DNA of 64,000 nucleotides from Serratia nematodiphila DZ0503SBS1 (GTDB taxonomy: Bacteria > Pseudomonadota > Gammaproteobacteria > Enterobacterales > Enterobacteriaceae). A program made the translations under genes and the position numbers. The notes beneath the pieces are model-generated. The model searched no databases. It was not told the DNA's origin and saw nothing but the letters and a program-made list of their open reading frames with translations. Below are positions 32,724 through 44,263 of this stretch, in pieces. Each line of letters begins with the position of its first letter. Position 1 is the stretch's first letter. Where the stretch lies: assembly GCF_000738675.1 (NCBI RefSeq), contig NZ_JPUX01000001.1, positions 2,604,001-2,668,000 of the forward strand, read 5' to 3'.

Positions 32724-33920
32724 GTGCAACAGAACCGAACCTCTCATCTCGGTTTGATTTTCATTCTGGGCCTGTTGTCCATGTTGATGCCGTTGGCCAT
32801 CGACATGTACCTGCCCAGTATGCCGGTGATCGCTGCCCAGTTTGGCGTCGAGTCCGGCAGCGTGCAGATGACGCTCAGCGCCTATATGCTCGGCTTTGCC
32901 TTCGGGCAGCTGTTCTATGGGCCGATGTCGGACAGCATCGGCCGCAAACCGGTGATCCTGTGGGGAACGCTGATCTTCGCCATCGCCGGCTGCGCCTGTG
33001 CCATGGCGCAGTCGATCGATCAACTGATTGGGCTGCGTTTCCTGCACGGTTTGGCGGCGGCCGCCGCCAGCGTGGTGATCAACGCCCTGATGCGCGATAT
33101 GTTCACCAAGGATGAGTTCTCGCGCATGATGTCGTTCGTCATTCTGGTGATGACCATTGCGCCGCTGCTGGCGCCGATGATCGGCGGTGCGCTGCTGCTG
33201 TGGTTCAGCTGGCACGCCATCTTCTGGACCATGGGCGCTGCGGCGCTGATCGGTTCGCTGCTGGTAGCCTTGTTCATCAAGGAGACGCTGCCGAAAGAGC
33301 GGCGCCAGCGGTTCCACCTGCGCACCACGCTGGGCAACTTCGGTTCGCTGTTCCGCCATAAGCGGGTGCTGAGTTACATGTTGGCCAGCGCCTTCTCGTT
33401 TGCGGGCATGTTCTCGTTCCTCAGCGCCGGGCCGTTCGTCTACATCGAACTGAACCACGTTTCGCCGCAGCATTTCGGTTACTATTTTGCGCTGAACATC
33501 GTCTTCCTGTTCCTGACGACGCTGATCAACAGCCGCAACGTGCGGCGCTTCGGCGCGGTCAAGATGTTCAAGCTGGGGCTGCTGGTACAGCTGGCGATGG
33601 GGCTGTGGCTAATGGCGGTGAGCACCGTGGGCCTGGGCTTCTGGGCGCTGGTGATCGGCGTTGCGGTCTATCTGGGGTGCATCGCGATGATCTCCTCCAA
33701 CGCCATGGCGGTGATCCTGGATGATTTTCCGCATATGGCGGGCACCGCTTCTTCCCTGGCCGGCACGTTGCGCTTCAGCATCGGTGCGCTGGTGGGGGCG
33801 GTGCTGTCGATGGCGCCGGGCAAAAGCGCTTGGCCAATGGTCACCTCGATGGCGCTGTGCAGCATCGTGGCGGTGCTGTTCTATGTTTACGCCAGCCGGC
33901 CGCGCGATCGCGCAGCCTGA
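32724..33920 (+). CDS. bcr: Bcr, bicyclomycin / multidrug MFS exporter
   Basis: Drug:H+ antiporter of 398 residues (DHA1 family) with 12 predicted membrane helices. The conserved motif in the loop after helix 2 is [11 protein letters not shown]; motif [13 protein letters not shown] in helix 4. GTG at 32724 behind AAGGAG gives [13 protein letters not shown] as in E. coli Bcr. Expected substrates are bicyclomycin, sulfonamides and small peptides such as L-cysteine. It follows rsuA by 41 bases. Confidence 0.93.
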   Translation: MQQNRTSHLGLIFILGLLSMLMPLAIDMYLPSMPVIAAQFGVESGSVQMTLSAYMLGFAFGQLFYGPMSDSIGRKPVILWGTLIFAIAGCACAMAQSIDQLIGLRFLHGLAAAAASVVINALMRDMFTKDEFSRMMSFVILVMTIAPLLAPMIGGALLLWFSWHAIFWTMGAAALIGSLLVALFIKETLPKERRQRFHLRTTLGNFGSLFRHKRVLSYMLASAFSFAGMFSFLSAGPFVYIELNHVSPQHFGYYFALNIVFLFLTTLINSRNVRRFGAVKMFKLGLLVQLAMGLWLMAVSTVGLGFWALVIGVAVYLGCIAMISSNAMAVILDDFPHMAGTASSLAGTLRFSIGALVGAVLSMAPGKSAWPMVTSMALCSIVAVLFYVYASRPRDRAA

Positions 33921-34514
33921 CGTTCTCCCTATTCGGGGCGTGTCGCTCCGCATCGTCACGGGGTTGCGCCCTGCCATTTCAGGGTGCAACCGGCAATGAA
34001 AAATTTGTTGCTAAATATACGCATGCTAATCAATTGGCCGCTTTCTCACCTGTGTGCTTTTTGTTAAAAAATTCCGCCGCCGTGCCGCCCAATATTCCCC
34101 GGGAGGCGCGGCGCGCTGTCGGCTGAGCCGCGCGGGGGATTTGTATTAGGATTGATGTAAATCAAGGTATTAGCAGCGGTGGCAGCGCTAACGTGACGGG
34201 TAAGATGTTTCTTCATTGTAAAAATATGGCGACGAAAAAGTAGTCGCATTGCAAGAAAAAAGAGTTGAGATCGCTGCGGGAAAGGGTTACATATAACGCA
34301 AAAATGCGAGCTGAGTCGCAAAATGCCGTGAAATAACACCGCACGGCGCGCCAAAAAGTGGCACGGCATCGGCAAGCACGGGGTCAGGTTAATGGCTTGC
34401 GGCAAAATTTACATTTAAATAACATTTGTGCGCGGCAGAGTCGGGAGTCAACGGCTATAACTTAGTAACCCTGTCAGGTAAAAGTGTTTCACCTTTTCAA
34501 ACTAGGGATTTCAT
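33921..34514. other. 594-base intergenic region after bcr
   Basis: No convincing gene on either strand. It contains a 12-bp-stem hairpin at 33962-33991 (GGTTGCGCCCTG / CAGGGTGCAACC) without a T tract, an isolated perfect FNR site at 34152-34165, and an AT-rich stretch with TGGCGAC / GTAGTCGCA. A small RNA is possible. Confidence 0.6.
34152..34165. promoter_or_regulatory. Perfect FNR consensus site with no nearby gene
   Basis: TTGATGTAAATCAA matches TTGAT-N4-ATCAA at all ten positions. The next gene start (yejG) is 350 bases away. Confidence 0.65.
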
Positions 34515-34859
34515 GTGGAGAGTATCCAACTTTCGGTAGTGCATCGCTTGCCGCAAAGTTATCGTTGGCTATCCGGTTTCACCGGCGTGAAGGTCGAACC
34601 GATTCCGTTTAACGGAATAGACGAAGATAACAACCTGATTGGGCTGAAGCTGCTCAGCCATGAAGGGGCCGAGGCCTGGCAGGTCATGCAACAGCTCAAT
34701 CTGTCGCTGCAGGAGATTCAGGTCGACTGTGCGATCGTCGAATGGGAAGGGGAACCTTGCCTGTTCGTGCAGCGCAGCGACGAGAGCGCCACCATGTGCC
34801 GCCTGAAAAACGTCGGTGCCGCGATCGCCGAACCGCTCAGCGCGCAATACCCCTTCTGA
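34515..34859 (+). CDS. yejG: YejG family protein
   Basis: Protein of 114 residues matching E. coli YejG along its length ([45 protein letters not shown]). The GTG start is supported by that alignment and AGGGA upstream. In E. coli it is linked to aminoglycoside tolerance; biochemical role unknown. It stops 8 bases from the end of the convergent yejF. Confidence 0.92.
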   Translation: MESIQLSVVHRLPQSYRWLSGFTGVKVEPIPFNGIDEDNNLIGLKLLSHEGAEAWQVMQQLNLSLQEIQVDCAIVEWEGEPCLFVQRSDESATMCRLKNVGAAIAEPLSAQYPF

Positions 34860-34867
34860 ATTCGCCG

Positions 34868-36469
<1,602 letters not shown>

Positions 36470-36470
36470 A

Positions 36471-37496
36471 TTAATGCGCCTTGCTGGGGTCAAAGGCGTC
36501 GCGCACCGCTTCGCCGATAAAGATTAATAACGACAGCAGCACTGCCAATACCAGGAAGGCGGTGATGCCGAGCCACGGCGCCTGCAGATTGTTTTTGCCT
36601 TGCAGCAGCAATTCACCGAGCGACGGCGAGCCTATCGGCAGACCGAAACCGAGGAAATCGAGCGACGTCAGGGTGGTGATCGAGCCGCAGAGGATAAACG
36701 GCAGGAAGGTCAGCGTCGCCACCATGGCGTTGGGCAGCATATGGCGGGACATGATTACCCGATCCGGCACGCCCATGGCGCGCGCGGCGCGGATATAGTC
36801 AAAATTGCGGGTGCGCAGGAATTCGGCGCGCACCACGCCCACCAGGCTCATCCAGCCGAACAGGATGGTGATGCCGAGCAGCCACCAGAAATTGGGCTGG
36901 ACGATGCTCGACAGCAGAATGATCAGAAACAGCGTCGGCATGCCCGACCACACTTCGATAAAGCGCTGTCCCCACAGATCGAAACGCCCGCCGTAATACC
37001 CCTGCGTCGCGCCGACGCACACGCCGATCAGGCTGGAAAACAGCGTCAGCGCCAGACCGAACAACATCGAAATGCGAAAACCGTACAGCACCCGAGCCAG
37101 CACGTCGCCGCCGTTGCTGTCGGTGCCCAGCAGGTTGTGCCGCGAAGGCGGTGAAGGGAAGGGCACCTCCGTGGCGAAGTTGATGGTGTCGTAACTGAAG
37201 CGGATCGGTGCCCAGACCGCCCAGCCGTGCCGTTCGATCTGCCGCTGCACGAACGGATCCTGATAGTCGGCTTCGGTATTCAGTTCGCCGCCGAAGGCGG
37301 TTTCGCTGTAGCTAATCATAAACGGCAGGTACAACCGGCCTTCATAACGCACCAACAGCGGTTTGTCGTTGGCGATCAGATCGGCGGCCAGGCTCAGGGT
37401 GAACAGCACCAAAAAGATCCACAGCGACCAGTAGCCGCGGCGATTGCGGCGAAAACGCGCCCAGCGCGCCTGGTTGATCGGGCTAAGGCGGCTCAT
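36471..37496 (-). CDS. yejE: YejE, peptide ABC transporter permease
   Basis: Inner-membrane permease of 341 residues, OppC-like, with an N-terminal helix, a large periplasmic loop (about 45-140) and five further helices. The EAA loop is around [22 protein letters not shown]. It overlaps yejB by four bases (ATGA). Confidence 0.95.
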   Translation of the reverse strand: MSRLSPINQARWARFRRNRRGYWSLWIFLVLFTLSLAADLIANDKPLLVRYEGRLYLPFMISYSETAFGGELNTEADYQDPFVQRQIERHGWAVWAPIRFSYDTINFATEVPFPSPPSRHNLLGTDSNGGDVLARVLYGFRISMLFGLALTLFSSLIGVCVGATQGYYGGRFDLWGQRFIEVWSGMPTLFLIILLSSIVQPNFWWLLGITILFGWMSLVGVVRAEFLRTRNFDYIRAARAMGVPDRVIMSRHMLPNAMVATLTFLPFILCGSITTLTSLDFLGFGLPIGSPSLGELLLQGKNNLQAPWLGITAFLVLAVLLSLLIFIGEAVRDAFDPSKAH

Positions 37497-38584
37497 TGGC
37501 GGGCCTCGAAGTCAATGCGCGGATCGACCAGGGTGTAGGTGATATCGCTGAGGATATTCAACAGCAGGCCGATCAGGGTGAAGATATACAACGTGCCGAA
37601 CATCACCGGGTAGTCGCGCTGCAGCGTGGCGTCGTAACCCAGCAGCCCCAGGCCGTTGAGCGAGAACATCACCTCAATCAGCAGTGAGCCGGTGAAAAAC
37701 ATGCTGATAAAGGTGGCCGGAAAACCGGCGATCACCAGCAGCATGGCGTTGCGGAACACGTGGCGGTACAGGATCTTTTTCTCGTCCAGGCCTTTGGCGC
37801 GGGCGGTGGTGACGTACTGTTTGCGGATCTCGTCGAGGAATGAGTTCTTGGTCAGCATGGTCAGGGTGGCGAAACCGCCGATCACCGTCGCCAGCACCGG
37901 CAGCGTGATGTGCCACAGGTAGTCGGCGATCTTCGCCGGCCAGGAGAGGGTGTCGAAGTTGCTCGATACCAGGCCGCGCAGCGGGAACCAGTCGAGATAG
38001 CTGCCGCCGGCGAACAGCACGATCATCAGAATGGCGAACAGAAAAGCCGGAATGGCGTAGCCGATAATGATCAGCGTGCTGCTCCAGGTATCGAACACGC
38101 TGCCATTGTGGACGGCCTTGCGGATGCCGAGCGGGATCGACACCAGATAGATGATCAGCGTGCTCCAAAGGCCCAGCGTGATGGAGACCGGCAGGCTCTG
38201 GCCGATCAGCTGCATCACCGAAGCGCCGCGAAACAGGCTGTCGCCGAAGTCGAAGCGCATATAATTCCACAGCATGGTGAAGTAGCGCTCGTGCAGCGGT
38301 TTGTCGAAGCCGTAACGCTTAGTGATCTCGGTGATCACCTCCGGATCCAGGCCGCGCGAACCGCGATATTGGCCGTCGCCTGCCGCGATGCCCGTCCGGG
38401 CATGCCCCAGACCTTCGCCGACACCGCCGCTGCCAAACCCGCTGCCGTGCCCCAGCTCAATGGCGGCGATGGCCTGATCGACCGGACCGCCGGGGGCGAT
38501 TTGCACGATAAAAAAGTTGATGGTGATGATCGCCCACAGCGTGGGGATCACCAATAACAGTCTGCGTATCAGATAGGCCGCCAT
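37493..38584 (-). CDS. yejB: YejB, peptide ABC transporter permease
   Basis: OppB/DppB-like permease of 363 residues. It has the family start [20 protein letters not shown] and the PGGPVDQAI element. A Gly-rich periplasmic insertion (residues about 43-80), also present in E. coli YejB, follows. EAA loop: [21 protein letters not shown]. It pairs with YejE and YejF. Confidence 0.95.
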   Translation of the reverse strand: MAAYLIRRLLLVIPTLWAIITINFFIVQIAPGGPVDQAIAAIELGHGSGFGSGGVGEGLGHARTGIAAGDGQYRGSRGLDPEVITEITKRYGFDKPLHERYFTMLWNYMRFDFGDSLFRGASVMQLIGQSLPVSITLGLWSTLIIYLVSIPLGIRKAVHNGSVFDTWSSTLIIIGYAIPAFLFAILMIVLFAGGSYLDWFPLRGLVSSNFDTLSWPAKIADYLWHITLPVLATVIGGFATLTMLTKNSFLDEIRKQYVTTARAKGLDEKKILYRHVFRNAMLLVIAGFPATFISMFFTGSLLIEVMFSLNGLGLLGYDATLQRDYPVMFGTLYIFTLIGLLLNILSDITYTLVDPRIDFEARQ

Positions 38585-38593
38585 TCCGACTCC

Positions 38594-40402
38594 TTATTGC
38601 CGCTGAGCCGGTAAGCGCGCCGCCTTGTTGACGTCGTACCACCAGTTGTCGAAGCCGATCGCATAGGCCGGGCGGATCGACGGCGTGGAGAACTTGTCCC
38701 AATAGGCGTAGCGGTCGTGGTTGGAGTACCACATCGGCAGCATGTAGTTGTTCCAGGTCAGCACCCGGTCCAGCGCGCGGCCGAGCGGCAACAGGGCGTT
38801 TTCGTCGCCCTGATGGGCGGCGATTTGCCTGACCAGGCTGTCGACCGCCGGATCTTTGACGCCGGGGGTGTTATAGCTGGAATCGATGTACTGCGAATCC
38901 CACAGAATTTGCAGATCGGCGCTGGGGAACGGCATCGCCATATACACCGTCGACATCATGTCGAAATCGCGCTCGCGCATGCGGCGGGTGTACTGCGAGG
39001 CGTCAATCTCGCGGATTTGCATCTCGATGCCCAACCGCTGCAGGTTGTGGCGGAACGGCAGCACGTACTGGAAGTTGCTGCCGCTCAGCAGCATCAGTTC
39101 AAAGGTGAACGGCTGGCCGGTTTTGGCGTTGACCAGCTTTTGATTTTTGACCACCCAACCGGCTTCTTTCAGCAGTTGGGTCGCCTTCAGCAGGTTTTGT
39201 CGATCGTTGCCGCTACCGTCGGAGGAGGGCGGTTGGTAGATACTGGTAAATACCTCCGGCGGTATCTGGCCCTTGAGCGGTGCCAGCAAGGCCAGTTCAG
39301 CGGCGTCCGGGTAGCCGCGGGCTGCGTAGGCGGTGTTTTGGAAATAGCTGTCGGCGCGCTGATAGGCGTTGTAATACAGCGCCTTGTTCATCCAGTTAAA
39401 ATCGAAAGCCAGGCCGATCGCTTCCCGTACCCGACGATCGGCGAACAGCGGTTTTTGCAGATTGAACGCCAGCCAGCGGGTATTCTGCGCCGCCTGGTTG
39501 GTCTCGTCCTGCTTGATGATGTAGTTGCGCGCGAAGTTGCCGCCCTGATATTGGGTGGCCCAGCTTTTGGGCGACGGCTCGATGCGGAAATCGTAGGCGC
39601 CGGCCTTGAAGGCTTCCAACGATACTTTGTCGTCCAGATAATAATCGTAGCGAATGCTGTCGAAGTTGTAGCGGCCGCGGTTCACCGGCAGATTGGCGGC
39701 CCAGTAGTCGCGCACCCGCTGATAGGTGATGTACTGGCCGAGGCGGTAATCGCCGATTTTATACGGGCCGCTGGCGAGCGGCGGGGTGCTGAGCGGTTCG
39801 TTGAGCTTATGGTTTTTCCAGAAGCTTTCCGGCAATACGCGCAGGCTGAGCAGGCTGAGGATTTGCTCACGGTTCGCCTTAGGCAGCTCGATGCGCACCG
39901 TCAGCCGGGAAATGGCCTTGACCGTGACGCCTTTGTAATAGGAGCGAAACTGCGGCACGCCTTCGGTCATGAATTTATTGAAGGTAAAGGCCACGTCGGC
40001 GGCGGTGATCGGGCTGCCGTCCTGGAAGCGGGCGCGGGCGTTGATATCCAATTCCATCCAGCGCATGTCGGCCGGGAAACGGGCCGATTCGGCAATCAAC
40101 GGGTAATAGCTGCCGGGTTCGTCGTCGGAGTTGGTGAACAGCGTATCGTACAGCTCCATCGTGCGCTCGCCGGGCACGCCGCGGGTAGCGAAGCGGTTGA
40201 AGTTGTCGTAGGTGCCGATGGCCGCCAGTCGCACGTCACCTCCCTTGGGCGCCGCCGGGTTGACGTAGTCGAAATGGCTGAAGTCGGTGGCGTATTTCGG
40301 TTCACCGAGAAGGGCGAAAGCGTAGCTTTCGTTGAGGGCTTCGGCCCGCAGACCGAAGCTCAGTGCCGAGAGCACCAGAGCAGCGAAAATGCGCACGGAC
40401 AT
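38594..40402 (-). CDS. yejA: YejA, periplasmic peptide-binding protein
   Basis: Extracellular solute-binding protein family 5, 602 residues. The Sec signal peptide ends near LRAEA (about residue 21). The mature domain has YVNPAAPKGGDVRLAAIGTYDNFN and the C-terminal GFDNWWYDVNKAARLP typical of YejA. It delivers oligopeptides, including microcin C in E. coli, to YejBEF. First gene of yejABEF. ATG 40402 is chosen so that the signal peptide is at the N-terminus. Confidence 0.95.
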   Translation of the reverse strand: MSVRIFAALVLSALSFGLRAEALNESYAFALLGEPKYATDFSHFDYVNPAAPKGGDVRLAAIGTYDNFNRFATRGVPGERTMELYDTLFTNSDDEPGSYYPLIAESARFPADMRWMELDINARARFQDGSPITAADVAFTFNKFMTEGVPQFRSYYKGVTVKAISRLTVRIELPKANREQILSLLSLRVLPESFWKNHKLNEPLSTPPLASGPYKIGDYRLGQYITYQRVRDYWAANLPVNRGRYNFDSIRYDYYLDDKVSLEAFKAGAYDFRIEPSPKSWATQYQGGNFARNYIIKQDETNQAAQNTRWLAFNLQKPLFADRRVREAIGLAFDFNWMNKALYYNAYQRADSYFQNTAYAARGYPDAAELALLAPLKGQIPPEVFTSIYQPPSSDGSGNDRQNLLKATQLLKEAGWVVKNQKLVNAKTGQPFTFELMLLSGSNFQYVLPFRHNLQRLGIEMQIREIDASQYTRRMRERDFDMMSTVYMAMPFPSADLQILWDSQYIDSSYNTPGVKDPAVDSLVRQIAAHQGDENALLPLGRALDRVLTWNNYMLPMWYSNHDRYAYWDKFSTPSIRPAYAIGFDNWWYDVNKAARLPAQRQ

Positions 40403-40491
40403 CAGACGGTAAGCTCCTGCTGTGGAATAAAGTACAACCTGCGCCCAGCATAACATTCTTCGGGCGGGCGCAGGGTAAAGATGCTTAAAGG

Positions 40492-42078
40492 TTAACTATT
40501 TTTTTCCTGATAATCAAAGACCTGATGAGCATTGCAGTAAGCGACGAAATCATCGATGCTCAGCGGCTTGCTGAAGTAGTACCCCTGCATGAAGTTGACG
40601 CCGTGTTCTTGCAGAAACTGCATCTGCTCGGCGGTTTCCACGCCTTCGGCCACCGTCAGCATTTTCAGCTTTTTCGCCAACGAGATCACCGCATCCAGCA
40701 CCGGCGCGGTGACCGTGTCCTGGCCGATGGTGTTGACGAAACCACGGTCAATCTTCAGATAATCCATGGTGAAGCGCTCAAGATAAATAAGCGCGCTGTG
40801 CCCGGTGCCGAAATCGTCCACCGCGATCTCGATGCCCTGTTTGTGCAGCCAGTCAAACTCCGCCAGCGCGCTCTCTTCTTCCACCATGCCGCGTTCGGTG
40901 ATTTCAAACACCAGCGTAAAGTAATCGCCCGGCAGCTGCGTCAACAATTCATACACGTCCTGGTGAAACGACGGTGCGCTAAGGTGGGCGGGGGAAATGT
41001 TGAGGCCGACTTTACCTCCCCGTGGCAGCGCTTTGGCGAGCTGTGGCGCATCTTCGGCGATCAGCCTGAACAGGTGGCGGGTAAGCGGCACGATCAGCCC
41101 GTTGCTTTCGGCGTAGGGGATAAAGACATCGGGCGGGATGCGGCCCTCGATCGGATGCTGCCAGCGGATCAGCGCTTCCAGCCCGCCGATGCTGTTGCTG
41201 TCGGTATGGAACACCGGCTGGTATTCGATAAAGAACTCGTTGCGCTTGATGCCGCGCAGCAGCGCGCGTTCCGGGCTTTGCCGCAGCAGCAGCATGTAGT
41301 AGCAGAGTACGCCGGTCATCAATGACAGCACCAGGCTGCCCAGCAGCGTCAGGCGAATGTCGTTGGGGGTCAGTTTCTCGTTGTAGAACAGGATGGTCAG
41401 CGGCAGATTGGGCAGCGTCAGGGTATCCGCCTTGCCCTTCGGTAGCTGATTGACCGGCATCAGGTTCGGGCTGAAAGTGGTCAACGCGCGGTTGCCCATC
41501 ACGATGGCGATGCCCGGCGCCTGTTCGTCGTGCGAGGTGAACAGCAGGTAGGGCATCAGATCGATGTCCAGCGTAGCGAGGATGCCGGTGGCCTTTTCGC
41601 CGGGATGTCGCAGCCAAACCGCAACCGCCGGTTTATTTGGCACCATCGGCGTACCCTGCTGCAGCTTGAGATCCAGAGGCAGATCCCAGTCGATATCCTG
41701 GTAGATATTTTTCATCGGCAACATCATGTCGCCCGTGGCGGAGGAGCAATAGGCGTAGCCGTCCTTCACCAACAGGAAGGTGCGCACGCCGCTGGTAAAG
41801 GCCGCCTGGTAGGTAATATCCGACTGGCTGGAGAGGCAAGGCTTGTCCAGCAGCGGCATCATTTGCCGCATCACCGCCGTCAGATGCGAGATATAACCCA
41901 GCGTGAACTTTTGCGTGCGCGCTTCGACCTTATGTTGATATTGCGTGCGCTGGTGGTTGATCAAAGAAAGCGTGACCGCGGTGAATAGCGTAAAAAATAC
42001 CAGGGCGGCGACACCGCTTTTAGCCAGGCTGCGTTGTCGGTGAGACACGCTGCGGGCGAAAGCTCTTTTCAAGCCCAT
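40492..42078 (-). CDS. pdeN: PdeN (Rtn), CSS-motif EAL c-di-GMP phosphodiesterase
   Basis: Inner-membrane protein of 528 residues. Two membrane helices (about 22-43 and 240-265) flank a periplasmic CSS-motif sensor (YCSSATGD). The cytoplasmic EAL domain from about 275 holds EALIRW, ISPAHLS, EITERG, DDFGTGHSAL, KIDRGF and EGVETAEQ, so the catalytic set is complete. In E. coli relatives the CSS Cys pair responds to DsbA-DsbB redox state. Position beside yejA is conserved. Confidence 0.93.
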   Translation of the reverse strand: MGLKRAFARSVSHRQRSLAKSGVAALVFFTLFTAVTLSLINHQRTQYQHKVEARTQKFTLGYISHLTAVMRQMMPLLDKPCLSSQSDITYQAAFTSGVRTFLLVKDGYAYCSSATGDMMLPMKNIYQDIDWDLPLDLKLQQGTPMVPNKPAVAVWLRHPGEKATGILATLDIDLMPYLLFTSHDEQAPGIAIVMGNRALTTFSPNLMPVNQLPKGKADTLTLPNLPLTILFYNEKLTPNDIRLTLLGSLVLSLMTGVLCYYMLLLRQSPERALLRGIKRNEFFIEYQPVFHTDSNSIGGLEALIRWQHPIEGRIPPDVFIPYAESNGLIVPLTRHLFRLIAEDAPQLAKALPRGGKVGLNISPAHLSAPSFHQDVYELLTQLPGDYFTLVFEITERGMVEEESALAEFDWLHKQGIEIAVDDFGTGHSALIYLERFTMDYLKIDRGFVNTIGQDTVTAPVLDAVISLAKKLKMLTVAEGVETAEQMQFLQEHGVNFMQGYYFSKPLSIDDFVAYCNAHQVFDYQEKNS

Positions 42079-42489
42079 AACCGAGTCCTCTGCAACCGGG
42101 CGTCAGGCGTGTCGTGCAGCCAGTTAATGGATTGTGCCAACGGTTTTTTTTTCATTTTTGCCTTTTATCCCGTACCAACCGGCGGCGCCATTTAAATATG
42201 TGGCGTCGCCGACAGAAATATCATGCGCATAATATCAGCGGAAACGTTTTAAATAACGCCGGGGCGCCGTTGCCGTCATCTGACGATAATAGGCGAGTTT
42301 TTCCTCGACGGGGCGATTTCCTGCCAACAGTTTATCAAAATAATGGCGTGCGGCGGCGTTAAGCAGGGAAAGGTGACGATAAGGCAGGGATCAATTTTGA
42401 TGATACCTGTTCGACAACCAAAAAAAACGCCGCCCGTGGGCGGCGCTTATCGCTCGTTTGGTATTCAGGATCTTCAGGGCGTTGCGCCG
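42079..42489. other. Intergenic region pdeN / mepS with possible gene remnant
   Basis: 411 bases. On the minus strand 42390-42235 an open frame of 51 codons reads protein-like (HYFDKLLAGNRPVEEKLAYY...) and ends in a stop, but it has no ATG, GTG or TTG near its 5' end. The mepS terminator is at 42421-42448. Otherwise nothing is recognised. Confidence 0.4.
42421..42448 (-). terminator. Terminator of mepS
   Basis: On the minus strand GCGCCGCCC-ACG-GGCGGCGTT followed by a long T run. Confidence 0.85.
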
Positions 42490-43065
42490 TTAACCGTTGG
42501 TCAGCACCCGGCGCGCTTCTCGATAACGTTTATTCCAATAGTTATCGGTCAGCTTGGAAATCATGACTCCACTGCTGGTGGAGGCGTGAACGAACTGATC
42601 GTTGCCTAAATAGATGCCGACATGGCGCCCGGTAGAACCGGCGCGGAACAGCACCAAATCGCCGGCGCGCAGCTTGGTGCGCTGAATTTTCTTGCCGAGA
42701 TCTTCCTGTTCATAGGTCGAACGCGGTAAATCCATGCCGAACTGTTCGCGGAAGGTGCGCTGTACAAACGCCGAGCAATCGATGCCGCGCTTGGTGTCAC
42801 CGCCTAAGCGGTAGCGAACGCCTTTCCAATCCGCATACTGATCCATAATCTTTGACTTGACGTCAACGTTGCGGACCATCGCTTCGAATTCATCCTGAGA
42901 GGCTTGCAGTAAAAGACCGTCTTTGTCATTAACTGCACGCATCTCAGTTTGTGCGTTATTCAAGTTCGAAGTGTGAGTCGAGCTGCACGCTGACAGCATA
43001 ACCGCAGCGGCAATTGCAGGGACTACCCGCAAAAAATATCTCAGAAACGGTTGAGATTTGACCAT
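42490..43065 (-). CDS. mepS: MepS (Spr), murein DD-endopeptidase
   Basis: Outer-membrane lipoprotein of 191 residues. The lipobox LSAC places the lipidated Cys near residue 27. The NlpC/P60 domain has Cys in GIDCSAFV, His in GRHVGIYLG and the third polar residue in FVHAST. It cuts mDap-D-Ala cross-links to allow cell elongation and is turned over by NlpI-Prc in E. coli. Confidence 0.95.
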   Translation of the reverse strand: MVKSQPFLRYFLRVVPAIAAAVMLSACSSTHTSNLNNAQTEMRAVNDKDGLLLQASQDEFEAMVRNVDVKSKIMDQYADWKGVRYRLGGDTKRGIDCSAFVQRTFREQFGMDLPRSTYEQEDLGKKIQRTKLRAGDLVLFRAGSTGRHVGIYLGNDQFVHASTSSGVMISKLTDNYWNKRYREARRVLTNG

Positions 43066-43475
43066 TGTTGTTGTTTTCCCTTGAAGTCCTTAACGACGAA
43101 AGTCGCTACCTGAAAAATGCCAAACGAAACGAGCCTAGTCCGCACCTGTTGCATCGACAACCAGTTACCGTTGAAAACGTGCGAGAACGCACATTTTTAT
43201 CGGATTTCATACTGATTCGACTTAAACCAGGCACAAACGCATCTGAGATTACCGGAACCAATAGGGGATTGCGAGCCTTTTTCCCGTCTTTTTTATATGA
43301 ATTTGTGATGTAACATAATGTAAATCTTCATATAAAAAACGCCAATTGTCCGATGTATGAATCTGGCGTGAAATCAGGTTGCAAAAGAGTTAACGAACGG
43401 TGGGGAAATTTTTGCGCGCGGCGAGGGGAAGAGGGCGGGAGGCGTAAGCCTCCCGGCATGAGTCATAGACACAAA
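43066..43475. other. Intergenic region mepS promoter / lpxT 3' flank
   Basis: 410 bases with no gene. A strong hairpin GGGAGGC-GTAA-GCCTCCC lies at 43438-43455, 20 bases after the lpxT stop; the T tract is poor. The rest is AT-rich and should contain the mepS promoter. Confidence 0.5.
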
Positions 43476-44186
43476 TTATGGTTGACCGGGGCGGTGCTTA
43501 CCGGGCAACAGGCGATTCAACCGATCGACGATCCAGTCGCTGCAAGGCGTCATCAGCACCCAGCTGGCGCCAACCAGCACCACGGACAATGAGCCGACGG
43601 CGATATCGGTAAACCAGTGGGCGCCAATCATCACGCGCGGCAATGAGAAGACCACCGTAATCAGCAGGGCGACGGCGAAGGCGCCGCGGCCGAAATAGCG
43701 CAGCATAAAGCAGGAAAAAATAATCAGCATCATGCCGTGGTCGCCGGGGAAGCTGTCGCTGGAAGCGTCCTTGGTGGGGATGCCGGTCAGCTCGCTGACG
43801 CGATGGATATTGTCAAAGGTCAGGGTGGGGCTTGGATGTTTCACCGGCAGCAGGTGGCCAAGCTGGTTCAGCACCACGGCGGTCAGCAGCATCACCACGC
43901 CGGTGATCACCAGACGGCGGCGGCCTGCGGCGTCCTGCTTCAGATAAAAGTACAGATACAGCAGCCCCATGGCGAGCAGCGAAATCACATCGAACGCGCG
44001 GTTGTTGGTGATGGCGACCAGGTGTAAAAACGCCGGGTCGGTGGCCAGATGGCGGTTAAAGAAGAAGAAAATCGCCGAATCCAGGGTAAACCAGCCGCCG
44101 TGATTGGCCGGCAGGAACCAGGACAGAAACAGCGCAACGCCCAGTAAGTTGAAGAAGAGAATGAGGGGTAAATTGCGGCGTGTCAT
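43476..44186 (-). CDS. lpxT: LpxT, lipid A 1-diphosphate synthase (PAP2 family)
   Basis: Membrane phosphotransferase of 236 residues with six helices. PAP2 motifs: SFPGDHGMM and RVMIGAHWFTD. It moves the distal phosphate of undecaprenyl diphosphate to lipid A in the periplasm. The start at 44186 matches the E. coli length (about 237). It lies 77 bases after yeiR, the same order as in E. coli. Confidence 0.9.
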   Translation of the reverse strand: MTRRNLPLILFFNLLGVALFLSWFLPANHGGWFTLDSAIFFFFNRHLATDPAFLHLVAITNNRAFDVISLLAMGLLYLYFYLKQDAAGRRRLVITGVVMLLTAVVLNQLGHLLPVKHPSPTLTFDNIHRVSELTGIPTKDASSDSFPGDHGMMLIIFSCFMLRYFGRGAFAVALLITVVFSLPRVMIGAHWFTDIAVGSLSVVLVGASWVLMTPCSDWIVDRLNRLLPGKHRPGQP

Positions 44187-44263
44187 GACATAACCTGTTG
44201 GAAAAATGAAAACGAAATAAAACCCGGCAGCCCTGCGGCATCCGGGGGGCAACGGTACGGGGT

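Noticed and set aside
34152..34400. The FnrS small RNA
   Set aside because: The sequence after the FNR site does not resemble E. coli FnrS and has no matching terminator; only a generic sRNA possibility is kept.
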